From contig CAZTTH010000015.1 of assembly GCA_964615975.1 (NCBI GenBank), positions 1 through 64,000 on the forward strand: DNA of 64,000 nt, written 5' to 3'. Position 1 is the stretch's first letter; each line of letters opens with the position of its first letter. The position numbers and the translations under genes are program-made. Positions 27,470 through 36,857 of this stretch are shown in pieces. This stretch comes from CAZTTH01 sp964615975. Its GTDB lineage: Bacteria > Verrucomicrobiota > Lentisphaeria > JABSQK01 > JAJFLO01. The notes under the pieces were generated by a model that was not told where the DNA came from, did no database searches, and saw nothing but the letters and a program-made list of their open reading frames with translations.

Positions 27470-29170
27470 CTATGGCAGCAATTGTAATTGTATCTGATCG
27501 ATTCCAATGGCATCGCGGCATGAGAGCATCAGGGGTTGTGGCCCCGGTGATAACGTCCACTCGAATGGCGCATCCACCCATTGCCATTGATTGTCGGTCG
27601 CGATCTGCCAATCCCTCCATTTCCGTTCTCCCATACGGGTGGTGATTATCCCGCCCGATGATCCTTGACGACAATGGAGACGCAACCGATACCGGCCTGC
27701 TTTCGCGATGTCGTATTCACAGAGAATCGTGCCATTCACAATCCATTTTATCCTGAAGTCATTTTTATCCGTTTCTATTGTTGCCGGTTGATAGCCATAA
27801 TTTTGCAGTGTCATCGCACTGAGATTGATTACCATGGCGTCTTCGGCTTCAACGATTTGGCCGGGGGCATAGCGGTTCTGGCTTAAAGTCGACAGGCGTT
27901 TAATCCCCTCTTCCCGATAGCGTATGTCCGTGTTAACTTCACGGGTAATCGCCGCAACATCCTGCAAGCCATTGAGGTTAAAATAATGGAGGAGGTACTT
28001 GGCCACAAATTCATTGGCCAACATGCTGTAAAACACATACTCTCCGCGGCGGATATTTTCATTCAGGTTTTCCGTCATTTCAGGGAAAAAATGCCGCCGT
28101 GACTCCAGCACTGGTTCCCAGAGATCGAACCCATGTTGTAAATCGATATGGCGATAATGGTTATCCTGACAATAATCGATCAGCGGCTGATAAATCCGTG
28201 GACGATCACCCCGGGCACGATCCCAATCAATTTTTCGCGGAAAAAACATCACCACCGGCAGCGCCTGATTTTTCAAGGCTAGTCGCTGAAATTCGTCCAT
28301 GATCCGAATCGTCAGGTGATAGACATCGGAATCCGTCGATAACTGACCGTGGCGATAAATCGGCGGGGCCAGATAACGCCCTGGCAGGGTCAGGGCCAGT
28401 TGCCAAATCCCTATGGGCTTATGAAATTCTTCAAATGAGCGATGATAATGATAATCGTGCGCTCCGAGTGCAACATATTCAGAGCGTGGATTCTGGAGTA
28501 AATTCAGGTAGCTCGAAGGTGATGTAAAGGGATTCGGCATCAAGGTCAACATGCTTCCCTCATCCAAAGTATAGCGCGGTTTAGTCAATGGCATTCCGGT
28601 TCGATTATCGCAAAATGGCAGGAAAACACTCACCAGCCGATCAAGGTTGGCGGGTGTGATACCCAGTATCGCCACGTGATGCCCCCAGGCGCCAGCCTCC
28701 TGACGATACCGCAAAAAAGCCTGATCAGGTCCATAACCGTCGACCCCGAAATTCAGCACTTCAAAGCGGTGGTTGAGCATGCCGGTTATTTCCTGCCAGG
28801 TGCGGTTGTTCATGACAAAGCTGCCATGGGTCAAGCCATCACCGAAGGTCAGGATCCTGATGATTCCCGGCGCCGGTGCGACCGGGTACTCACGAGCGGC
28901 GCGAATGCCGGCGCCATTGGACTGGAAAACCCGATTGTCGCCATTGGGTCTGACAGTCCAACCTAGTTCTGAGTTGAAGATGTAATAAGGATTTTTATCC
29001 TCCGCCCAATCACCCAGCCAGTCGGTATTCTGATCAAGAGTGACCTCGATTAACTTGCTCAGTGATCGGCTGCGAGTATCCAAGCAATCCACAATCACCC
29101 ATGAGATGGTCTCAATAAGAAGCACACCCAGGGCTATCCCGATGAGATAACGATATTTACTTTTCATCAT
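27470..29170 (-). CDS. Membrane-anchored degenerate SGNH-like protein with C-terminal beta domain
   Basis: A 566-residue protein. Residues 7-28 are a membrane anchor. The region from about 105 is SGNH/GDSL-like (ILTFGDGLTHG, then FGVDGYGPDQ), but block I has GDG where the nucleophilic Ser should be, and the usual C-terminal Asp-x-x-His is replaced around FYSMLANEFVAKYL. It is therefore probably not a working esterase. Residues about 440-566 look like a beta-sandwich carbohydrate-binding or similar domain (YRLRLHCRQG ... MLSCRDAIGIDQIQLQ). GGAGG lies about 12 nt before the first of two tandem ATGs. Function unknown; a cell-surface polysaccharide role is possible. Confidence 0.7.
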   Translation of the reverse strand: MMKSKYRYLIGIALGVLLIETISWVIVDCLDTRSRSLSKLIEVTLDQNTDWLGDWAEDKNPYYIFNSELGWTVRPNGDNRVFQSNGAGIRAAREYPVAPAPGIIRILTFGDGLTHGSFVMNNRTWQEITGMLNHRFEVLNFGVDGYGPDQAFLRYRQEAGAWGHHVAILGITPANLDRLVSVFLPFCDNRTGMPLTKPRYTLDEGSMLTLMPNPFTSPSSYLNLLQNPRSEYVALGAHDYHYHRSFEEFHKPIGIWQLALTLPGRYLAPPIYRHGQLSTDSDVYHLTIRIMDEFQRLALKNQALPVVMFFPRKIDWDRARGDRPRIYQPLIDYCQDNHYRHIDLQHGFDLWEPVLESRRHFFPEMTENLNENIRRGEYVFYSMLANEFVAKYLLHYFNLNGLQDVAAITREVNTDIRYREEGIKRLSTLSQNRYAPGQIVEAEDAMVINLSAMTLQNYGYQPATIETDKNDFRIKWIVNGTILCEYDIAKAGRYRLRLHCRQGSSGGIITTRMGERKWRDWQIATDNQWQWVDAPFEWTLSPGPQPLMLSCRDAIGIDQIQLQLLP

Positions 29171-29289
29171 ACAGTTTTAATCCTCCAATGGTAAAGAGTG
29201 ATACCGAACGCAATCAGATTTTAGAAAAATATTACACGATTGCCAGCCCGATCGAAAAGGCAGTGTGCGAAAATTCAACTGCTTGCAGT

Positions 29290-32200
29290 CTAAAATGAAC
29301 TGCCAATTTTAGTAAAGTATTTTTGTACCAGTTTCTTGAATTCATCCGGAGGTTCCTGACCGGTGGCGCGGGTCATTTTCAGTTGCTCGGTCACTGTACT
29401 CTGGGTTAATTTGGTTTCCAACAACCGCGCGGCCTTGGTTAATGTAGTTAGAACCTGTTCATTGACCTCCGCCTCCCCAGCCCTCCCGCTGAGGGCGGTG
29501 ACTGTCATCTCCTGGGCGAGCTGATCCATTGCCGGTTCGTTGAGCAAATCAGTGATATCCTGCAAATCTTTTTGTATCGCGCTGTAGAGTTGTTGCATGG
29601 CTTCGGGCGCTGCCTGTTGCTCCTGGGCTTGTTGTACCTTCTGAATATCACGGAGAACCTGTTGGAGCATCTGGGTCATTTGTTCCGGAGACATGGACGT
29701 CGCGGTACGCATGGCATTTTGAACATGTTGTGCCATTTGCATCAGGGATTGTTCGGCTTGCGCCTGGTAATCAGAGGCTTTATTCCAGAGACTGTAGCGC
29801 GCTGCGTTTTCAGCCCGTTTCATGGTGCTGGAAGTATTGGCGCTTTCTGCTTTTGCCAGGGCGGCGCGCAATTCATCGGCGATCTGGGGTTTGCTGGCTT
29901 CGGAAGTGTTCGCGGTTTCACCAAGATTCTTGAGGAACTGTTCAAAGTCATCACGAATCTGTTGCTGTTGATCGGCAAGTTCGTTGCCTTCATAGGGGGG
30001 ATTTTTTTCCTCCACCTGCGCCGTCGTTTTTTGCCGCAGTTCGTGCTGTCGTTCACGCAATGAATCGAGGGCTTTATCCGCTTTCCAGAGCGCTTCATTG
30101 GCGAGGCGATTTTGTTGATCTTTAACCAGTTTCATGGCGCGTTGGAGGAACTGGTGTGCCAAGTCGCCATATTTACTGGCATTCGTCATCTGGCCTTGTT
30201 CAAGATGCGAAGAGACCTGGCTCATGTTGCGGGTTGCCTCACTCATTTGGGTCGCGGCGCTTTGGGTTTCTCCTTCCTGCATCATTTTTTCGCGGAGTTT
30301 CTCGCTATCCTGCCTTAGTTGATCTTGTTTGGCGCCCAGAAATTTCTGGGTTTCGCCGCTTTTAGATTCACCGGAGTTGCGGGCGATATCGTTATTCAGA
30401 CGTTCCTGGCGATCAATCAATTTATCCATCGATGCGGCGATTTCGTTCATGCGATTTTTTTTCGCGGCATTCTCCTTTTGCTGATTTTCCTCCTTGACCG
30501 GATCCTTCCTGGGTTCGCTTTCTCCTTCTCCGCCGCTGCCCTTTCCCTTGGGCGTATTTTTTTCAAGTTCGATGGCCAGGGTAACGAGATGAGAAAGGGA
30601 TTGGCGTTGATATGGGGATGACTCATCAGGCAAATCTCGTTGCAGCAGGGATTCCGCCTGTTGCATATTCTCGATAGCGGCACGGAAAAATTTTTGCACA
30701 TTTTTTTCGGAACCGGATGGCAGCACCGTTTTTTTCTCAATGGTGGCATCAATGACGGAATTTTGCAGCAGGGTGCCCACCAAATCGAAGGGTTCATCTG
30801 CAATCGGGGCTGAAGTGAAATCAGCGCCAAACAGTTCCTGATAACGATTGGCAGAAGTCATGGTCAGGTCACGTGCCATTTGTTTTAAGTCGGTCAAATG
30901 CTCTTTGCGAGAATCATGTTCTGCCATGAAATGAGTTGACCAGGTTGAACGAATAAGCCTCTTTTGCGCGACAATCAAATCATTGACTTGCAATGTTTTA
31001 ACCTGTGCCTGACCCATTCCCCCAATTTCCGGAGCGTCTATCTTTGCCGGTCGCATCTCGATAAAACGAACCTCGGTGACCGCCTGATTGGCTGTCGGCT
31101 GGGCGGCATCGGTGGCGCTTCCATAATAGGCGATGATGTCCCCATCCTTTACCTGGCCGATGACATTGAGAACATGAGCGCCAAGATGTTCCTTGTTCAA
31201 TTGCTCTCCGGTCGCATGAAATAATTCCAGAGCGTGCCAGACGCCGCCATTGATTGAATAATGCAGGTGCAGGGACTGCACTCCATAATCATCATTCACC
31301 TTGAATGAGAATGTAATTTCCCGATCGATTTGCCGGCGCGCATCTTCTTCCGGCGCGACAACCTGAATGATCGGGGCAAAATCGTCGATGCTTTCGATAT
31401 GATAACTTTCCGGGGTGATAATCCGATGTTCGGATTTATCCATGAGTTCAATGACATAAGAAAAGCTCTGGTCAATGGTCAGATCAAGTTGATGATGAAG
31501 CGAATCATTTTTTGATGTAAAAACCAGAGCAGGCTGATGGTCGATTAATACACTTGTAGTCACGGGTAAATTGGTAGAAAGTTCGAGGCGAACCTGTGAG
31601 TGTTGGGGCACGGTTATGCTTTTCAATTCGGTGAGATGTTGCCGGGGCAGGTTGGTATACTCAGGTGGAGTGATCGTGATAATACAGTCCGTGAGTCGTG
31701 CTTTTTCATAGGTTTTGACTTGATAGGTGGGACTGCGAAGTCTGGGGGTCTGGACATAATAACGAAAATCATCATCAACACCGGCAAAAGCAAATGAATG
31801 TTTGCCGGACTCACTGGTATACATTGCATAGGTAAATTGACCATTTTTGGCGAGCATGACGATCTGCGCGTGCTGTTCTCCCCGCTGAATGAGCGCCTCG
31901 ACAATAAGATCATCGCCATGAGCGACCTCAGTATTTCCCGGGGTAACAATAATCCCTGGAGTTGCCGCCAGAAACCGAGATTGAGCATGATCGGAAGCCT
32001 TGTGAATGAATGAAAACATGCCAACCACGGCGGCCAAAAAAGTGACTGCCAAAAGGGTCGCCATCAACCTTTTGCAGCTGATGGCATACGCGCTGATTGC
32101 CGCTCTCAGATTGCGCCGCTCAAGATCACCTTCAACGGTGGACAGCAAGGCTTGTGAAAGTTCGGTTCTCTTTGCGGGGTGGCGCTCTGCCACTTCCACC

Positions 32201-32517
32201 GCACATATAAGAGAATCCATCAAATCGGGGAGGGATTTTTCCAATAACATGGCAACATCCTTATCTTGTGGCAGCCGCGACAAGCGGCGCACAATCACTA
32301 CAAACGCGAGCGCCATGGCCAGCACAACCGCGCCAGCAGTCAGGTAGAATGCCGTTCCTTCTCGCGCCGGAAAAAAATAATCGGCCACGGAAAGAATAAA
32401 CACCGGCGCGATAATGATCAGGAGCAGTTCGCTTCCCAGCCGGCACAGTTCACGGCGCCAGAGGAATCGCCTCTCTGTCGATAACCGATTAAGAAAAAGT
32501 GTCTGATTAATTTTCAT
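29290..32517 (-). CDS. Large DUF4175-like membrane protein with Gln-rich coiled coil
   Basis: A 1075-residue protein. Membrane segments lie at about 30-46, 58-77 and 152-171, with a short cytoplasmic part containing DKDVAMLLEKSLPDLMDSLI between them. After the third segment comes a long extracytoplasmic beta-rich region (about 180-500: Ig-like strands such as ITPPEYTNLP). From about 630 it is strongly charged and Gln-rich, heptad-like coiled coil to near 1010. This matches DUF4175-type proteins commonly found beside MoxR/DUF58/VWA genes, which are not seen here. Its start overlaps the prfB stop by 11 nt, so it is cotranscribed. Function unknown. Confidence 0.75.
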   Translation of the reverse strand: MKINQTLFLNRLSTERRFLWRRELCRLGSELLLIIIAPVFILSVADYFFPAREGTAFYLTAGAVVLAMALAFVVIVRRLSRLPQDKDVAMLLEKSLPDLMDSLICAVEVAERHPAKRTELSQALLSTVEGDLERRNLRAAISAYAISCKRLMATLLAVTFLAAVVGMFSFIHKASDHAQSRFLAATPGIIVTPGNTEVAHGDDLIVEALIQRGEQHAQIVMLAKNGQFTYAMYTSESGKHSFAFAGVDDDFRYYVQTPRLRSPTYQVKTYEKARLTDCIITITPPEYTNLPRQHLTELKSITVPQHSQVRLELSTNLPVTTSVLIDHQPALVFTSKNDSLHHQLDLTIDQSFSYVIELMDKSEHRIITPESYHIESIDDFAPIIQVVAPEEDARRQIDREITFSFKVNDDYGVQSLHLHYSINGGVWHALELFHATGEQLNKEHLGAHVLNVIGQVKDGDIIAYYGSATDAAQPTANQAVTEVRFIEMRPAKIDAPEIGGMGQAQVKTLQVNDLIVAQKRLIRSTWSTHFMAEHDSRKEHLTDLKQMARDLTMTSANRYQELFGADFTSAPIADEPFDLVGTLLQNSVIDATIEKKTVLPSGSEKNVQKFFRAAIENMQQAESLLQRDLPDESSPYQRQSLSHLVTLAIELEKNTPKGKGSGGEGESEPRKDPVKEENQQKENAAKKNRMNEIAASMDKLIDRQERLNNDIARNSGESKSGETQKFLGAKQDQLRQDSEKLREKMMQEGETQSAATQMSEATRNMSQVSSHLEQGQMTNASKYGDLAHQFLQRAMKLVKDQQNRLANEALWKADKALDSLRERQHELRQKTTAQVEEKNPPYEGNELADQQQQIRDDFEQFLKNLGETANTSEASKPQIADELRAALAKAESANTSSTMKRAENAARYSLWNKASDYQAQAEQSLMQMAQHVQNAMRTATSMSPEQMTQMLQQVLRDIQKVQQAQEQQAAPEAMQQLYSAIQKDLQDITDLLNEPAMDQLAQEMTVTALSGRAGEAEVNEQVLTTLTKAARLLETKLTQSTVTEQLKMTRATGQEPPDEFKKLVQKYFTKIGSSF

Positions 32518-33623
32518 CAGAAGATTTCGTCTTTAAAAAAGATTCAATGAAATTGTCGATTTTTCCGTCAAGGACTCCGGCCGAATCACTGGTTTCTTCG
32601 CCAGTGCGCAGATCTTTGACCATCTGATAGGGATGGAGCACATACGAACGGATCTGGCTGCCCCAGGCATTTTCCTCCTTCGGACCCGTGGCATTCAATT
32701 TTTCCTCCTCCGCAGAGGCGAGTTGCCGCTCATACAGGCGTGAACGTAAGACACGCATTGCGGTCGCCCGGTTCTGATGTTGTGAGCGTTGATTCTGACA
32801 GGCGACAACAATGCCGGTCGGAATATGGGTGATCCGCACGGCGCTGTCGGTGGTATTGACATGCTGGCCGCCGGCGCCGCTGCTACGAAAGGTATCCATC
32901 TTGATGTCTTTTTCTTCAATCTCAATGTCGATGTCATCACTGATTTCAGGGGCTACCTCAAGGGCGGCAAAGGAGGTATGGCGCCTTTTGTTGCTGTCAA
33001 ATGGGGAAATCCGCACCAGGCGATGGACGCCATTTTCGGAGCGTAAATATCCATAGGCAAAATCGCCGGTCACCATCAGAATGGCGTTTTTAATACCGGC
33101 CACTTCGCCCGGCTGCATGTCGATGATTTCTGTTTTGAAACCATTCCGTTCCGCCCAGCGAAAATACATCCGAAACAACATCTGTGCCCAATCGCAGGAT
33201 TCCGTGCCGCCCGAGCCGGGGTGAAAGGTGAGAATGGCATTGTTTTTATCGAATTTGCCCCCGAGAAAACTGACCAGTTCAAGCTTCGCTAGTTCCGCTT
33301 CGATTTCAGGCAGGGCTTTATCCGCATCGCCTAACAATTCTGAATCTTCGCCATCCTCCTGAATTAATTCGACCAGCGCCAAAAAATCATTGAGATGTTG
33401 CTGCAATAAATTAAATGGATCCAGGATGGCGCGGCAGTGGCTGACCTTTCCCACTACTTCCTGCGCTTCCTCGCGATTATCCCAAAATCCCGGGGAACTC
33501 ATTTTTTCCTGGAGTTCCCGCAAGCGATTTTGCACGGAGACGACATCAAAGATACACCTTTAATTGTTCGAAGCGGTTCTTTAACTCCAGGGCATGTGTG
33601 CTTAAATCGTCCAAGGTAATCAT
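32507..33623 (-). CDS. prfB: Peptide chain release factor 2 with programmed +1 frameshift
   Basis: RF2 reads UGA and UAA. The SPF codon-recognition motif is present in RISPFDSNKRRHTSF, and the GGQ loop as SSGAGGQHVNTTDSA. The gene starts at ATG 33623; after 25 codons a UGA (33548-33546) stops the frame. Just before it lies an AAAGG sequence and CTT (33551-33549), the slippery codon. Skipping one T gives GAT GTC and continues to 32507, 371 residues in all, close to the E. coli length. This is the autoregulatory frameshift known for prfB: low RF2 slows UGA reading and favours shifting. The downstream DUF4175 gene overlaps by 11 nt. Confidence 0.96.
33546..33560 (-). promoter_or_regulatory. prfB programmed frameshift site
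   Basis: On the minus strand the site reads AAAGG, three to four bases, then CTT TGA T. The AAAGG acts as an internal Shine-Dalgarno that pushes the ribosome forward, CTT is the slip codon and TGA the in-frame stop. E. coli uses AGGGGG...CTT TGA C. Confidence 0.93.
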
Positions 33624-33928
33624 ATTTGTTCTTATGCGATGCGGGTTATAGTTATTGCGTGCTTGGTGAGCCGTTGGATCTGATGGTTAAAAAATATCAT
33701 GCCGACGGTTTATTTCTTGTAAGCGCAAGCAGAAGTGAAATATTAAGAGTGGCGCCGAAAAGTCAAATCAATTGACAAGTCTATTTTATTTTACCGCGTG
33801 AATCCGACCCCGGCCGGGTGTCACTCCCAACGCTGGGAGCGATGCTTTTTAATCGCTGATTAAGGGGTTATTTCCGACTCGATTGAACTCTTGAAAAGAA
33901 ATCATACATTGATATAAACTGGTTATCC
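33624..33928. other. Divergent intergenic region with palindromes and promoter candidate
   Basis: About 300 nt between prfB (minus) and the next plus-strand gene. It contains the palindrome CCCGGCCGGG (33809-33818) and the hairpin CTCCCA-TGGGAG near 33824-33839. No gene is evident. The plus-strand promoter candidate is listed separately. Confidence 0.5.
33891..33918 (+). promoter_or_regulatory. Promoter candidate close to the start codon
   Basis: TTGAAA (33891-33896), a 16-nt spacer and TATAAA (33913-33918). The following gene starts at 33929, only 10 nt after the -10 box, and has no Shine-Dalgarno, so the mRNA would be leaderless or nearly so. This remains a prediction. Confidence 0.4.
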
Positions 33929-35002
33929 ATGCCCGCTCCCTCCCCCAATCAAACACTGGCAATCAGCATACAGGCAGTGAATCACGCTGTGAATGGAGTT
34001 GTCATTCAATTGTTTACCCCATTCTCTCTGGAGCGATGGTTTAAATTGGGATTTTGCAATTGGTTGGCGATCATTCATAAGATAGCACTTCACATCATGC
34101 CGGTGGTTTATTTTTTTACGATGATGCTCTTGGGCTCCGTGGTCAAGGCCAAACATCCCTATCAATTCAATACACCATTGAATCCTAACACGGTTATCGA
34201 ATCACTAAGTTCCTGGTTGATGGGTAACTTATTGCTGTTTGGGGTTATTTTTGCTGTCGGAATCATTGCCGTGATAAGTCTTCATTGGTTGAGCGCGGTC
34301 GGGGAATTTTTATTTTTGGACTGTCTGGTTAATCCCCGCCAGCCGATATTCACTCATTGGCGCGCCTTTCAACGGCGGGGATTTTCATTGTTTTTATGGA
34401 AGATACTTTTATATCTCTGTTTGGCAGTTTTGGGGGTCTCCATGTTTATCTTCGGTTGTGGTATAATTTTCAGTGCCGCGGCTACTGGCAATATCATGAC
34501 CCTTCCATTTCTCATTGCGGCTGGAGTGATGGGGTTGGGGCTGGCATTTATCCTGTTCTGTTCCTGGAGTCACATGCTGCTCATGGACATCATGGTGCCG
34601 TTGATGTTTAAATTCAATATAACCGGAATGATCGCGTTTGATTACCTGCTTAAAATGCTCAAGGTTTACTGGGGAAAATTTCTCGCTTTTTGGGTGGTTA
34701 AAAGTCTGCTTAAGATCATGATCAAAATGATACTGATGGCGGCGCTGGCCATCACCTTGTTTTTGCCCTTGCTTCCCAATTTTATTCCGGGCCTGAATAT
34801 CGGTTGGCATTATCTCCTCACCGTGATCCTGTTGCCGATTACCGTTTTATTGCGTTTGTTGGGGCCTGCCCTGCTCACCCAATTAAACCCGGCGTATGAC
34901 ATCTTCTCCCCTTTGACTGATTCCGAAACGCCACTCGAACCGCAGTCCCAATCGACATCAGAAGCTCCCCAGTCACAGTTTTATGTCCCCGGACACCAGT
35001 GA
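33929..35002 (+). CDS. Polytopic membrane protein of unknown function
   Basis: A 357-residue protein with a conserved-looking start FTPFSLERWFKLGFCNWLA (residues 29-47) that leads into the membrane, and about six hydrophobic segments (near 45-69, 97-120, 155-182, 190-212, 264-282 and 295-315). A charged amphipathic helix, LDCLVNPRQPIFTHWRAFQ (130-148), sits after the second segment. The tail from 325 is hydrophilic and Ser/Gln-rich. The layout resembles uncharacterised DUF7544-like proteins that start with the same W-F-x-L-G-F pattern. No catalytic motif is visible. The following kinase fusion gene is 350 nt away. Confidence 0.7.
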   Translation: MPAPSPNQTLAISIQAVNHAVNGVVIQLFTPFSLERWFKLGFCNWLAIIHKIALHIMPVVYFFTMMLLGSVVKAKHPYQFNTPLNPNTVIESLSSWLMGNLLLFGVIFAVGIIAVISLHWLSAVGEFLFLDCLVNPRQPIFTHWRAFQRRGFSLFLWKILLYLCLAVLGVSMFIFGCGIIFSAAATGNIMTLPFLIAAGVMGLGLAFILFCSWSHMLLMDIMVPLMFKFNITGMIAFDYLLKMLKVYWGKFLAFWVVKSLLKIMIKMILMAALAITLFLPLLPNFIPGLNIGWHYLLTVILLPITVLLRLLGPALLTQLNPAYDIFSPLTDSETPLEPQSQSTSEAPQSQFYVPGHQ

Positions 35003-35355
35003 GGAAGCAGTTTATTCGCTGCGGATTTAGACCGTTGTCCATCCCCTGATTACGCAACCAGATCAAGAAATTAAAAGAGAATTCTCTTGACTGGGAAGAT
35101 CAAAAGATATAGTGGTACAATAGATGTAAATAACTTTTGATCATGGGGGGGATGGGCAGCCGGATCAGCGTTTTTTTTCGCGGCGCGTTTCAGGGCTTCT
35201 TTATCCCCCCAAAACAGGGGGTCACGCCGGGCGCATGTGAGATAAATTCATGGCAGTGTTCGGGATAAATTAATTAGCAATGAATTTAGCACCGTTTACG
35301 ACTACTAACTCCATCGCAAAACCATAAAAAACATCCACCACTCAGGGAAAATAAC
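35003..35355. other. Intergenic region with operator-like inverted repeat
   Basis: About 350 nt before the REC-kinase gene. GATCAAAAG (35098-35106) and CTTTTGATC (35134-35142) form a perfect 9-nt inverted repeat with a 27-nt spacer, suggesting a protein-binding site or a hairpin. A second hairpin CCCCC (35206-35210)/GGGGG (35217-35221) follows. No gene is supported. Confidence 0.45.
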
Positions 35356-36576
35356 ATGGAAGCATATTCCATCATTTGTGCTGATGACGATGAACAGGCT
35401 CGTGAGTTGTACGTGAAGTTATTCACCCTGCGTGGGTATGACGTGCGCACTTGCGTCGATGGCTCTGAAGTCATCCCTGAATTCGAACGTCAGATCGCGG
35501 ATTTATTTATCCTCGATGTTGATATGCCCAAGAAAAATGGCTTGCAACTCTGTCGGGAGTTACGACGTCATCCCCAGGCGAATCAAGTGCCAATCATTGT
35601 CTGCTCGGCTTACGAATCCGAGGAAGTCATGGTCAAAGCGCTTAATGCCGGCGCTGACGATTATATCATCAAACCAACAAAAGTTGCGGAACTATATGCC
35701 AAAGTCGCTAAAGTATTGAAGAACAACCCCAAGATGAACAGGGGCGAAAAGGGATTGAAAATCGGCAATACATTTGCCGGAAAATATCGCATTATGACCC
35801 GGTTGGGCACTGGCGGCTTCAGTCAGGTATATAAGGCGGAGGATGTTTCCGCCACCCCACCCAAATTAACGGCGTTGAAGATCTTTTCCTTTCACCAACA
35901 TGAATGCGGCCCGGATTATATGGCGATGTTTTTGCGGGAAGCCTATGGACTATCCAAACTGGATCATCCCAATATTATTCGCTTTTATGGATTTGGTGAA
36001 AATAATTCCCAATATTATCTCGCCATGGAGTATGCGGAAGGACAGTCAATACGACAAATCCTTGATGAACGCGGCCCCATCCAGGAAAAAAAGGTGGCAA
36101 TGCTTGCCTTCCATGTGCTGCAAGCTTTGAAATATCTCAAAAAATTCCAGATTGTGCACCGTGACATCACTCCACATAATATATTGATTTTAGACAGCGG
36201 CGATGTCAAACTCATCGACTTCGGATTAGCAAAACCAGTCAAGGATGGGACCTTGACTCCCGAGGGCATGTTTGCCGGCAGCCCGCTTTATGCCGCTCCT
36301 GAGATCATTATGGATTCAACCCCGGATGTCGCCGCTGATATCTTTTCCCTGGGGGCCACAATGTACACGATGATTACCAACACTCATCCGTTTCCCGGAA
36401 ACACCCCATGGGAAATTTTCCAAAACCGCTTTGAAGCCAAACCACAGCCCGTTATCCAGGCGAATCCTAATGTGAGCGTATCCATCTCCCTGCTTATCGA
36501 ACAGATGATGGCATATGAAAAGGTATTGCGCCCCTCCCTCGACGCGATCGAAAAATCATTATTAAAATTATGTTGA
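35356..36576 (+). CDS. Response regulator fused to Ser/Thr protein kinase
   Basis: A 406-residue REC-kinase fusion. Residues 1-122 are a CheY-like receiver with acidic pocket Asp10-Asp12, phospho-acceptor Asp54 in FILDVDMP and Lys106 before Pro. Residues about 143-400 are a Hanks-type kinase: glycine loop GTGGFSQVYKAED (151-163), catalytic-site lysine Lys175, HRDITPHN (Asp270), DFGLAKP (Asp288) and APEII. All catalytic residues are intact, so it should be active, with phosphorylation of the receiver plausibly controlling kinase output. There is no membrane segment. Its histidine kinase partner is unknown; candidates in this window lack evidence. Confidence 0.9.
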   Translation: MEAYSIICADDDEQARELYVKLFTLRGYDVRTCVDGSEVIPEFERQIADLFILDVDMPKKNGLQLCRELRRHPQANQVPIIVCSAYESEEVMVKALNAGADDYIIKPTKVAELYAKVAKVLKNNPKMNRGEKGLKIGNTFAGKYRIMTRLGTGGFSQVYKAEDVSATPPKLTALKIFSFHQHECGPDYMAMFLREAYGLSKLDHPNIIRFYGFGENNSQYYLAMEYAEGQSIRQILDERGPIQEKKVAMLAFHVLQALKYLKKFQIVHRDITPHNILILDSGDVKLIDFGLAKPVKDGTLTPEGMFAGSPLYAAPEIIMDSTPDVAADIFSLGATMYTMITNTHPFPGNTPWEIFQNRFEAKPQPVIQANPNVSVSISLLIEQMMAYEKVLRPSLDAIEKSLLKLC

Positions 36577-36857
36577 AGCGGGAACAATGATTTCCCCACA
36601 GACGCGATTAAATACTCGATTCATCTCACATGCCGGCACCATGAGTTTGGATTTCAAGACGTTTTATTCGCAAGGATTCACCTCTTGAAACTCCCGATTC
36701 TTGCGTAGCGCTTGCAAAGATTGAGATTCGATTGAATATTTTTTCATGTCCTAAGGGTATTTCCATGACCGTGTTTTTTTCATGTCCACAGTCATCCGAG
36801 GCAGCCCCAAGCTAAATCATATTTGTCGGTAATCCTTTAATCTCAATGGAGGCGATT

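Noticed and set aside
33772..33777. TTGACA in the prfB upstream region (plus strand)
   Set aside because: No acceptable -10 box at 16-18 nt; the following AT run is too close.
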